From: Oenanthe sinensis
Lineage: Eukaryota > Streptophyta > Magnoliopsida > Apiales > Apiaceae
Assembly: GCA_028671895.1 (NCBI GenBank)
Contig: JAPMAC010000197.1
Location: 2,857,001-2,921,000, forward strand
Reading direction: 5' to 3'
DNA: 64,000 nucleotides
The translations under genes were made by a program, and so were the position numbers. Positions 12,749 through 23,240 of this stretch are shown here, in pieces. A model generated the notes under the pieces. It worked only from the letters and a program-made list of their open reading frames with translations, was not told the DNA's origin and made no database searches. Within the stretch, counting starts at the first letter, position 1; every line of letters starts with the position of its first letter.

Positions 12749-13879
12749 CATATTAATGTCTGACATTGTCTGTACGTGCAATTCATGTTAATGCTAGACT
12801 GTGGCCAAATTGGGTTGTAGCCGTTGGTGGCCAAATTACAAACAAGCCACTGAATTTTGAAAATATTTACTAACGGTGTTATCACTCAAATTCACGGTAG
12901 TACACACTTTGCAACGTTTTGTAAACTTTAGGTACACAACTTGCTATTTTTGAAATTATAGCCACACAGATTGCACCATGGCCAAACTTCAGCCACACAC
13001 ATTGCATTTTACTCATAATTTTATACACCTTTTGCACCTTTAATCAAATTATAGGTACACATTTTGCTATTCCTTAACTATAGGTACACAATTTGCATTT
13101 GGCTCAAACTCCAGCCACACAATTTGCATTTTACTCTATTGAAAATGAAAGTCAAATATACTAACTAGCTGATCATTGCAGCTGCTGTTGGAACCGGATT
13201 CGTGGCCAAAGGAATGGGATTTCAGAACACAGCAGGTCCTGAAGGACATCAGGCAGTGGCTTTAAGAGTCCAATCAGACATGTCTGCATTTTATAACTGC
13301 AGAATTGATGGATATCAGGACAGCTTATATACACAAACCCATCGCCAATTTTATCGTAACTGTGTCATCTCAGGCACGGTTGATTTCATTTTTGGTGATG
13401 GAGCAGTCATTATTCAGAACGGTTTGATCATTGTCAGAATGCCAGGTCCAAGTCAGAAAAATACAGTAACTGCACAGGGGAGAACAGACCGATGTAAACT
13501 GATTGGTATAGTCATCCAAAATTGCCGCATTGTCCCCGAGCAAAAACTCTTTCCGCAAAGATTTCAAGTCCAAACTTTATTGGGAAGGCCTTGGAAAGAA
13601 TACTCCATGACATTGATTATGGAATCAATATTGGCTGATTTCATACAGCCAGCCGGATGGATGCCATGGCAAGGAAACTTTGCACTTGACACATTGTTTT
13701 ATAGAGAGTATGCAAATCGTGGTCCAGGGGCAAATACTGCTCAAAGGGTCAAATGGAGAGGCTATAAAGTTATTACCAACAGGAATGAGGTTCTACCTTA
13801 CACTGCTGGACCATTTATTCAAGGAGACCAGTGGCTGAAAGGAACTGGAGCACCATTCATCCTGGGCTTAAAAAGCTAA

Positions 13880-14655
13880 AACATTCAGTATATTCTCAAA
13901 TTACAAAATTTGTGCAGCAGTTTGATTAGCTCTTAGTTTACAAAGCATACACAATTAGATTCCTTCAATCTTGTGTTCTAGATTACTTGTTAGGAGAAGA
14001 CTGCTTCGTAACACCAATGTGTGTTGCCTTTACGTATATATTTCTTTGTAAAGAAAAACTTAATACTAATACTCAACTTAGTGTACATTTGCACAAAAGA
14101 GAGATTATTGAGCATTAAACATTCTTCTTAAGTTCTTGATGGAATATTTTGTAAAGTTTAGTCAGAGGATGAAACTTATCTGTCAATGTAAAGACTTCAT
14201 GAGACAACAATATATACATACATGTCATCAAATGCAGTACATACTAGATTTTGAGAGGAGAGTGGATATTACTATCCAGGTAATTAAACTATATATTAAA
14301 ACACAAGGGTAAACATTACATGTTCCCAGCTACTTGTCCAAGATCAGCCTTCTTCAACATTTATTTTTAACACAAAGTATTAGCTCCAAAAACAATGCAA
14401 GCCTGTTTGACCTTTGGAAATGGAATACATGACAAAATTACCACCCAATTTTCTAATTTTAATTGTGACAATCGAGTCTATTACTACTCACTGGACAAAA
14501 TCAGGAGGGCAAGGGTCATGTTTTCTGGCGTAGAGTTGCTTTAACTATCATCACGGGCATAACATAAACTGATCCTTGCTGAAAGGAGACTTGAGAGCTC
14601 AACTAGTCTGCAGCCATAAATGGATCAACATCCCCAAGCTCAGCTATTAGAGGTT
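13880..14655. other. Convergent 3' region between PME-A and the DUF3615-like gene
   Basis: Non-coding sequence that matches 20853-21626 of unit B closely. It holds the presumed 3' untranslated regions of the two facing genes. No further gene is seen. Confidence 0.6.
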
Positions 14656-17510
14656 CTAATGTGTCAACAACCTTGACGGATGACCAAATACCACTATCCG
14701 TCTATGCCATGGTGGACGACCAACACAATATCCATCGGAAGGATGAAATTTCTGACCAAGTGGGCAAAATATACAACCATGGTTGAATCCTGCATCAAGT
14801 GCATAGTCAATATTATATAACTTGATCATTCCAACCTACTCATCGTCATAAATTTAACAAAACACATGCAAAAGATATAATATGCGCCTTACCAGGATCA
14901 TCGCTAGGCTGAAATGTAGAACAGTACGTGACATGAATTTTCCCTGAATCGTCATCTCTAAAGTATTCACCAAAGAAGTGTTTTGGAGAGACATTGCAGT
15001 CGGCTTTCCTTGGTTTAGCAATGAAGCTGATATGAGACCATAAGTGACCACTCTCAGATTCAGGGTGTTGTAATCTCGAATTACTTAAATTCCGGACTTC
15101 CAAAATTTCAAACTCAGCATCATCCTAAACAACAGGTAAAATTAGAAATGTTGCAGCACTAGTGGTAAAGATAAATATGAAAGAGAGCAAATGGGAAACC
15201 TGGCTCTTTTCATAAAACTCCAAAGCCATCTTCGCATGTTCAAGAGCCAGTTGCTTCCGGTATTGGACTAACCTGTTTTCCCCAAAAAAAAATGTTATAA
15301 ATCACAATAATAGCTGAACAGAAGCTAGCAATAACTAAAAAAAAATCATGTAAAATTTTAAGTATTCTTAGGCACCTCGGGATTTATTTGATGCTACAAA
15401 CCGTAATTTCTCCTTTATTTTTACCACTTGTGATTGCAAAAGTACAAAGATAGATAAATCTTTTGAAGGAATATGTCACAGAGTTTCTATCAACTACTCG
15501 TGATTTGGTTCATTCCCAAACCATGCTCTATTTGACTCGCCAAATATGTCAGATCAAATTCTGTTCAAAAATGAATGTTGAGACAGAGACAATATTTGAA
15601 ACCCTAATTATTAATGAAGCAATTAATTATACATTAAAAGCTTCGGCTACAGGCCTTGTAACAAATAAGGAATTCATCTGTAATCATGCCATGGTATTTG
15701 ATTCCGAACCCTAACAATTAGTGAAGCAAAATTAATTATAAATTAGAAAATTACCAAGATAAACCGCCATCGTTCAATCTCTTATGCTTGACTCTCTTGC
15801 GCTTGACTTGGCGATGCTCGGAGCCTCCAGCAATGTCTCCTTTAGAGGAGGCATCAGTACATCTTTGCAACCTTTAATTGCACAGCAACAAATGAAATGA
15901 AAAAAGCACAAAATTATGAGGAATATATAAAGCAAAAGCTTTTCAGAACACAGCAACGTCAAACGCTACAACAGAGTCATGCGACAACAACAAGGTCTAA
16001 TTGCAGAACAAAGCAAATAAAAAGCACAGACTAGTGATAAACATGTTATGTGAAAGCTTTTAAAAGCAAAACAATAGGAAGAAGAGATCAATCCCTACAA
16101 CCAAGTCATGCCCAAAGTAAAAAACAAAAACAACAAGGTCTAATTGGCATGAATTGAAGAAAAAAAATCACAATGTTATCAATAAATATTATCAAGTAGG
16201 GCAGGATTACATGTGCAATCAGGCTCATTCCGTTGCATTTGAATCACAAAAGATCCAAACCCCTAAAAATAAGGTGAAACAATTGGTTATAAATTAGAAA
16301 CTTTACCAAGAGAAAGACTCCTCCTCGACTCTCTTGCGCTTGACCTGGTGAAGGTCGGAGCCTCCAGCCATATCTCCTTCAGAGACATCAGTTCCTTTTT
16401 GCAGCCTTGGATTGAAGAACAAACAAAATGAAAAGCACATACTTATGATAAAAAAATTGTAAAGCGGAAGCAAAAACAACAAAACCTACAAGGCTACAAG
16501 CAAATCAGAACATATATATGACCAAAAATGATAGATGTATATCTAAAAGCAAGTGCTGGTCAAAATTGAATTGCATATAAAGGGCTTAAATAGCAATTGC
16601 TGGAAACAATGCAGGTGGAGGCAGTAGATATGGTCAAACACGATTTCTCAAAAACAAGAGCCATGCTTCTTGTTTAGTGTTTGAAACAATGCATAGATAT
16701 GGTCAAACACGATTTCTCAGACAGTGTCATTTGATTTGAAACACTAAAGATGAGAAAGTTGAAATTTAACCTAGAGGCATGCTTCTTCTTCTTGTTGAAG
16801 CTCTTACACTTGACCCGGCGACACTCAGAGCTTCCTTGTGATGCATCGACTCCTCCTTCCACCCTTAAATTAAATTGCAGAGCAGAAGAGTAATAGTAAT
16901 AAGGAAACCATAAGAGGTAATGAAAGCTTTTGAAAACATCACATTAAAACCATACAACCAAGACATGCCAGAGCTCAAAACAACAATAAGGTCTTGATGT
17001 AAAAAAAATCACAATGTTATCATACAAGTATTATAATCTAAACAACCAGACGGTTGAAATTTTACCTAGAGGCACCGGCACCATGCTTCTTCTTCTTCTT
17101 CTTCTTAACGACTCTCTTAAGCTTGACTTGGAGACACTCGGGGCTTGCCTCGGTTCCTCTTTTCACCCTTGAATTGCAGAGTACAACAGTTAGTTTATTA
17201 GCTTTTGAAAACAGTATAAAAAATCAAATCAAAGAAAAGCATACGATTTCAGTTCTGTACATATATATATATATATATTTGAATTGCAGAGTACAACAGT
17301 CAGTTTATCATTCTGGTTTCAAATTCACAACATAAACAAAACAAACTCCTTGTCAATTTATCAATTCACATACACATACATATAAATTGAACTTTAATAC
17401 ACATATGTATGTATACACAGATATATAATATTGAATTATAAAGAAGAAGAAGCATACATTGTATCTTGTTGAATCGCGAGGAGAAAGGGAATTAGGGTTT
17501 TGCAAGAGAC
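14656..17510 (-). CDS. DUF3615-like protein, long copy (repeat exons)
   Basis: Eight exons: about 17510-17458 (5' leader ending in AT), 17167-17066, 16863-16771, 16405-16307, 15871-15755, 15272-15200, 15124-14893, 14789-14656. The start codon is split: exon 1 supplies AT and exon 2 supplies G. The joined frame is open for 283 residues. Exons 2-5 are diverged repeats of one unit (form R-x-x-x-G-x-D/E-A-S ... V-K-x-K-R), lysine-rich and possibly nuclear-localising. All have lengths divisible by three and the same phase. Exons 6-8 form the conserved part, with ALEFYEKSQ, WSHISFIAK, HFFGEYF, then GCIFCP, FHPSDGYCVG. This resembles plant DUF3615 proteins, whose function is unknown. The family call rests on motif memory and is moderate; the exon model is strong because both tandem copies keep it. 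Confidence 0.75.
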
Positions 17511-18340
17511 CGATTAAGCATTATATCAGTTTATTGTATAAACTAGAAGCCCAATACTGGAGTAGAAAAACCCCATTTATAAATTAAAAGCCCAAAATAA
17601 AATTTAAAAAATATCATTGTATGTATTATTGTATTTCAACTCAAAAATTCAAGCAACATCTTATCTCATGAGCAGGCTCGTTCCTGACTTATCGGAGGTC
17701 TGAGGGCGAAAATTTTAAATGGATCCCTAAATTTTTTAAAATAAAATAAAGAAGTAATACAATATTTAGCATTTTAAAAATAAAATTTTATATTTTAAAA
17801 TTTAAATTATATATATATATCATGTTATTATAATTTTTATTTTTGAAAAATATTAACTCATTTATGAGTAATTATAAGATGTTGTACTTATAATTTTAAA
17901 AATAAATTTATATATTTTAAAATACAAACTATATATATAATGTTATTAATAATTCTTTTTTTAAATATATTAATACAATTATGAGTCATTATTTTAAAAA
18001 TAAATTTTTATATTTTAAAATTTAAACTACATATATCATTTTATTAATAATTTTTTTAAAAATATATTAATATAATTTTCTATTATTTAATAATTTTCTA
18101 TTTTTAAATTTATATATTAATAGTTTATTCCTCATGTAAATTAATTTTGCCTTATATTTTCTATATTATTTAATAAATTTATTATTGAATAAACTTTTTT
18201 TTAGGAAAAGACGTATGACTAGGCCTATTTGTTATTATTAGATGACAACTCAACTCAGATCAGAAAATGATGTAAATAATAAATATTGAAAAAGGAATCG
18301 AGACGAAGAAAGTCAACTAGACACGAAGAAACAGAATATC
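17511..18340. other. Upstream region of the DUF3615-like gene, copy A
   Basis: Presumed promoter followed by very AT-rich DNA with repeated ATTTTAAAATATAAA-like stretches, matching 23241-24507 of unit B. No coding sequence seen. The segment ends at the tandem junction with unit B. Confidence 0.55.
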
Positions 18341-18782
18341 AAAATATAAGGTACAAAATATATTATTGAATAATTTATTTGTAAATAACATATTCCAAAA
18401 TATACAATACTTTTGTATGGCAGTTCACAAGAAAAAGAAAACAATATATTAGAGAACAGAGGCAGCACATTTAAACCTCAAAGTAAATAAACAATGATTT
18501 AATACTAACCTCACTTTATTTTAATGGTTAATTTCCTCAAAACACTACTAAAAATGAATCATCACCCTACCTTAAACATTGTTTAAAGGACGTACATTCA
18601 AATGAGAATATATATAACATAAGCAATTAAGCATTATGCAATGCATGCACGCATGTCTATAATTTAGGCATTTTAATTATCAAGGTCATTTTTCTCTCTC
18701 TCTCTTACCTTCATAGTAAACAATCTTCATGGATTCAAAGACATGATCCCAAGAGACATTGGTTCTTGATAACTAAAATATA

Positions 18783-19008
18783 CTCTCTCTGGTCCTTTAT
18801 ATAGGTCATTGGACTTTTTACACCTAACTTTAAGAGTATTGACCATATAATTAGAATTGATTTTTTTTAAATTTTCTTTTTGTGAATAAAAATATAATAT
18901 TTAAATTTTAATTCACAAAAAGAAAATTTAAAAAATATCAATTCTAGCTATGCGGTTAAAGCACATAAAATTACGTGTAAAAAGTCAAACGAACTATAAA
19001 TAGGACAG
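18783..19008. mobile_element. Stowaway-like MITE in the PME-B promoter
   Basis: Ends of the type CTCTCTCTGGTCC and (in copy C) GGACCACAGGGAG, each next to TA, with a long internal palindrome centred near 18897 (AATTTTCTTTTTGTGAAT and its inverse). In unit A only the left part survives, because the PME deletion starts inside it. In unit C only the right part survives, because the copy starts inside it. Confidence 0.75.
18994..19003 (+). promoter_or_regulatory. TATA box within the MITE end, upstream of PME-B
   Basis: CTATAAATAG, a near-ideal plant TATA box, lies 79 bases upstream of the PME-B ATG. It is part of the right arm of the MITE. The matching place in unit C reads CCTGGACCACAGG and has no TATA box, so this one arose by mutation of the MITE end or was lost in copy C. 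Confidence 0.6.
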
Positions 19009-19081
19009 TATTAAAATCCAAACCATCAAAATTAGGATAGTCAACATTATTATATACATAACCACTAAGCAGAGAAACAAG

Positions 19082-20852
19082 ATGAAAGGAAAGTTAGTAC
19101 TCTTTGCAGTTGTAGGTGCAGTTATAGGCCTTATTAGCAGTGATGTTGTGCACAAGAAATCATCCGGTGATGCAAAAGATCCTTTGGCCACTACCACGAA
19201 GCCGGTTGCCTCGGTTTGCTCTGCAACCGATTACAAGGAGTCTTGTGTTAATAGCATGAGTTCTTTGGCAAATAATCAATCTGCAACTCCAAAGGAATTC
19301 ATTCAAGCTGCTATAGACTTTCCACGTACAACAAGAAATAAAAGCAGCATTAGATAAATCAGGAACACTTGCAAAAGCTGTAAAGGAACCGCGAGAAAAA
19401 ATGGCTGTTGATGATTGCCAAGACTTGTTACAATTTGCTGTTGATGAGCTGCAAGCTTCATTTTCATCTGTTGGAGACAGCAATTTGCATAGCATGGGAG
19501 ACAGAGAAGCTGAGTTGAGGAACTGGTTGAGTGCAGTTATTTCGATCAGCGAAGTTGCATTGACGGATGTGCTGATCATCATGATCTAAATGCCACAATG
19601 TCAAATGGACTTTTGAACGCAACACAGCTGACAAGCAATGCATTAGTATTGTCTCAACAATGTCTGATATATTTAAGTCGTTCAACATTCCTTTAAATGT
19701 GACTGCAAGTAACAGACGCCTTCTTAACGTAGCTCATGATGATAAGTATGGTTATCCCAGGTGGCTTTCGTCTGTAGATAGAAAGTTGTTAGCCAGTAAT
19801 AACGCGGGAGTGACACCAAATGCTGTTGTAGCACAAGATGGAACTGGACAATACAAAACTATTGGTGCTGCTCTTGCTGCATATCCGAAGGGTAATAAAG
19901 GGAGATACACCATATATGTAAAAGCAGGGGTTTATGATGAGTATATAACTGTAACCAAGGATCAAGTAAATGTGTTTATGTACGGAGATGGACCTCGCAA
20001 GACAATGGTCACTGGTAGTAAATGTAATGCCAAAGGAATTACTACCATGCAGAGTGCATCTTTTGGCAAGTTTACATATATGTTCTTCTATGTGCAAACA
20101 TAATTATCATATTGAAAATGAAAGTCAAATATACTAACTAGCTGATCATTGCAGCTGCTGTTGGAACCGGATTCGTGGCCAAAGGAATGGGATTTCAGAA
20201 CACAGCAGGTCCTGAAGGACATCAGGCAGTGGCTTTAAGAGTCCAATCAGACATGTCTGCATTTTATAACTGCAGAATTGATGGATATCAGGACAGCTTA
20301 TATACACAAACCCATCGCCAATTTTATCGTAACTGTGTCATCTCAGGCACGGTTGATTTCATTTTTGGTGATGGAGCAGTCATTATTCAGAACGGTTTGA
20401 TCATTGTCAGAATGCCAGGTCCAAGTCAGAAAAATACAGTAACTGCACAGGGGAGAACAGACCGACGTAAACCGACTGGTATAGTCATCCAGAATTGCCG
20501 CATTGTCCCCGAGCAAAAACTCTTTCCGCAAAGATTTCAAGTCCAAACTTTATTGGGAAGGCCTTGGAAAGAATACTCCATGACATTGATTATGGAATCA
20601 ATATTGGCTGATTTCATACAGCCAGCCGGATGGATGCCATGGCAAGGAAACTTTGCACTTGACACATTGTTTTATAGAGAGTATGCAAATCGTGGTCCAG
20701 GGGCAAATACTGCTCAAAGGGTCAAATGGAGAGGCTATAAAGTTATTACCAACAGGAATGAGGTTCTACCTTACACTGCTGGACCATTTATTCAAGGAGA
20801 CCAGTGGCTGAAAGGAACTGGAGCACCATTCATCCTGGGCTTAAAAAGCTAA
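19082..20852 (+). pseudogene. Pectin methylesterase pseudogene, copy B (full length, frameshifted)
   Basis: Exon 1 is 19082-20065 and exon 2 is 20155-20852. The intron uses a GC donor (TTTTG|GCAAGT) and a normal AG acceptor. The layout is that of a type I plant PME: an N-terminal hydrophobic signal/anchor segment, an inhibitor-like pro-region (SVCSATDYKESC to about VSTMSDIF), then the catalytic domain (NAVVAQDGTGQYKTI through LGRPW and the C-terminus). Three single-base shifts break it: an extra base near 19322 (CCAC for three bases), a missing base near 19544 and a missing base near 19647. With these allowed for, the length is about 560 residues, normal for the family. The first shift is shared with copy C. 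The open frame at 19660-20103 is only a fragment. Confidence 0.9.
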
Positions 20853-21626
20853 AACATTCAGTATATTCTCAAATTACAAAATTTGTGCAGCAGTTTGATT
20901 AGCTCTTAGTTTACAAAGCATACACAATTAGATTCCTTCAATCTTGTGTCCTAGATTACTTGTTAGGAGAAGACTGCTTCGTAACACCAATGTGTGTTGC
21001 CTTTACGTATATATTTCTTTGTAAAGAAAAACTTAATATTAATACTCAACTTAGTGTACATTTGCACAAAAGAGAGATTATTGAGCATTAAACATTCTTC
21101 TTAAGTTCTTGATGGAATATTTTGTAAAGTTTAGTCAGAGGATGAAACTTATCTGTCAATGTAAAGACTTCATGAGACAACAATATATACATACATGTCA
21201 TCAAATGCGGTACATACTAGATTTTGAGAGAAGAGTGGATATTACTATCCAGGTAATTAAACTATATATTAAAACACGTGTAAACATTACATGTTCCCAG
21301 CTACTTGTCCAAGATCAGCCTTCTTCAACATTTATTTTTAACACAAAGTATTAGCTCCAAAAACAATGCAAGCCTGTTTGACCTTTGGAAATGGAATACG
21401 TGACAAAATTACAACCCAATTTTCTAATTTTAATTGTGTCAATCGAGTCTATTACTACTCACTGGACAAAATCAGGAGGGCACGGGTCATGTTTTCTGGC
21501 GTAGAGTTGCTTTAACTATCATCACGGGCATAACATAAACTGATCCTTGCTGAAAGGAGACTTGAGAGCTCAACTAGTCTGCAGCCATAAATGGATCAAC
21601 ATCCCCAAGCTCAGCTATTAGAGGTT
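20853..21626. other. Convergent 3' region between PME-B and the DUF3615-like gene
   Basis: Counterpart of 13880-14655. The open frame at 21109-21354 exists here because of small differences from unit A and has no family resemblance, so I do not call it a gene. Confidence 0.6.
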
Positions 21627-22946
21627 CTAATGTGTCAACAACCTTGACGGATGACCAAATACCACTATCCGTCTATGCCATGGTGGACGACCAACACAAT
21701 ATCCATCGGAAGGATGAAATTTCTGACCAAGTGGGCAAAATATACAACCATGGTTGAATCCTGCATCAAGTGCATAGTCAATATTATATAACTTGATCAT
21801 TCCAACCAACTCATCGTCATAAATTTAACAAAACACATGCAAAAGATATAATATGCGCCTTACCAGGATCATCGCTAGGCTGAAATGTAGAACAGTACGT
21901 GACATGAATTTTCCCTGAATCGTCATCTCTAAAGTATTCACCAAAGAAGTGTTTTGGAGAGACATTGCAGTCGGCTTTCCTTGGTATAGCAATGAAGCTG
22001 AAATGAGACCATAAGTGACCACTCTCAGATTCAGGGTGTTGTAATCTCGAATTACTTAAATTCAGGACTTCCAAAATTTCAAACTCAGCATCATCCTAAA
22101 CAACAGGTAAAATTAGAAATGTTGCAGCACAAGTGGTAAAGATAAATATGAAAGAGAGCAAATGGGAAACCTGGCTCTTTTCATAAAACTCCAAAGCCAT
22201 CTTTGCATGTTCAAGAGCCAGTTGCTTCCGGTATTCGACTAACCTGTTTTCCCCAAATTTTTTTTTTTATAAATCACAATAATAGCTGAACAGAAGCTAG
22301 CAATAACTAAAAAAAATCATGTAAAATTTTAAGTATTCTTAGGCACCTCGGGATTTATTTGATGCTACAAACCGTAATTTCTCCTTTATTTTTACCATTT
22401 GTGATTGTAAAAGTACAAAGATAGATAAATCTTTTGAAGGAATATGTCACAGAGTTTCTATCAACTACTCATGATTTGGTTCATTCCCAAACCATGCTAT
22501 ATTTGACTCGCCAAATATGTCAGATCAAATTCTGTCCAAAAATGAATGTTGAGACAGATAATATTTGAAACCCTAACTATTAATGAAGCAAATAATTATA
22601 CATTAAAAGCTTCGGCTACAGGCCTTGTAACAAATAAGGAATTCATCTGTAATCATGCCATGGTATTTGATTCCGAACCCTAATAATTAGTGAAGCAAAA
22701 TTAATTATAAATTAGAAAATTTACCAAGATAAACTGCCATCGTTCTGTCTCTTATGCTTGACTCTCTTGCGCTTGACTTGGCGATGCTCGGAGCCTCCAG
22801 CAATGTCTCCTTTAGAGGAGGCATCAGTACATCTTTGCAACCTTTAATTGCACAGCAACAAATGAAATGAAAAAAGCACAAAATTATGAGGAATATATAG
22901 AGCAAAAGCTTTTCAGAACACAGCAACAAGAAGATAAGTCAAACGT

Positions 22947-22992
<46 letters not shown>

Positions 22993-23240
22993 AATTGCAG
23001 AGTACAACAGTTAGTTTATCATTCTGGTTTCAAATTCACAACATAAACAAAACAAACTCCTTGTCAATTTATCAATTCACATACACATACACGTACATAT
23101 AAATTGAACTTTAATACACATACATATACATACACATATGCATACACAGATATATAATATCGAATTATAAAGAAGAAGAAGCATACATTGTATCTTGTTG
23201 AATCGCAAGGAGAAAGGGAATTAGGGTTTTGCAAGAGATC
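21627..23240 (-). CDS. DUF3615-like protein, short copy (three repeat exons lost)
   Basis: Exons: about 23240-23187 (leader ending in AT), 22841-22725, 22243-22171, 22095-21864, 21760-21627. The leader exon is the same as in copy A, but the next three repeat exons are deleted. Because every repeat exon begins with the same partial codon, joining the leader to the last repeat exon again makes ATG and keeps the frame, giving 185 residues. The conserved part keeps GCIFCP and FHPSDGYCVG. Differences from copy A include VLNLSN for VRNLSN and FIAIPR for FIAKPR. A leader resembling a normal 5' UTR (AAACCCTAATTCCC) is retained. Both copies are open, unlike the adjacent PMEs. Confidence 0.73.
22950..22990. 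repeat. (TA)n microsatellite at a deletion junction
   Basis: About twenty TA units. The left flank (GAACACAGCAACAAG) corresponds to 15947 onward of unit A and the right flank (TTTGAATTGCAGAGTACAAC) to 17279 onward, so the repeat marks the 1.3-kb deletion. Unit A has a shorter TA run at the right-hand point (17261-17279). Confidence 0.9.

Larger units (their letters stand above)
11755..13136. mobile_element. Non-autonomous MULE, 1382 bp, 9-bp target duplication
   Basis: The ends are perfect 13-base inverted repeats, GAGTAAAATGCAA and TTGCATTTTACTC, flanked by the 9-base direct repeat TATTGAAAA (11746-11754 and 13137-13145). The empty site, with a single TATTGAAAA, is preserved at the same place in copy B near 20109. 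A 9-base duplication and long ends are hallmarks of Mutator-like elements. Each end continues for some 200 bases as tandem units of about 60 bases (GTGTGG, TTTGGCCATGGTGCAATC). No transposase is seen. The repeated open frame at 11663-11938 is a by-product of the end repeats. Confidence 0.92.
11628..13879 (+). pseudogene. Pectin methylesterase pseudogene, copy A (exon 1 deleted)
   Basis: Exon 2 (13182-13879) is open and encodes the catalytic half of a class 8 plant pectinesterase, which removes methyl esters from cell-wall homogalacturonan. Visible motifs are QAVALRV, YQDSLYTQ, GTVDFIFGD, LGRPWKEYS and GWMPWQGNFALDTLFYREYA, ending FILGLKS. Of exon 1 only 11628-11701 remains (GDGPRKTM to MQSASF). 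The promoter is joined straight onto it at 11627/11628, so signal peptide, inhibitor-like pro-region and start codon are gone. The intron has a GC donor (G|GCAAGT) and is interrupted by a MULE. Exon 2 has substitutions relative to copy B (CKLIG against RKPTG). It cannot make a full enzyme. Confidence 0.92.
11113..18340. repeat. Tandem duplication unit A (PME + DUF3615-like)
   Basis: This block matches 18346-24507 (unit B) end to end, apart from several large indels. Start: the sequence from ATAAGGTACAAAATAT at 11113 matches that at 18346. End: a shared stretch with GGAATCGAGACGAAGAA, then ACACGAAGAAACAGAATATC, stops at 18340 here and at about 24507 in unit B. Differences: most of PME exon 1 is missing here; a 1.4-kb MULE is present only here; exons 2-4 of the DUF3615-like gene are present only here; about 320 bases at 23375-23695 are present only in unit B. 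Confidence 0.93.

Noticed and set aside
14656..23240. Assembly duplicate explaining units A and B
   Set aside because: The units differ by a MULE with its own target duplication, by several large deletions and by scattered substitutions, so they are distinct loci, although a haplotype merge cannot be fully excluded.
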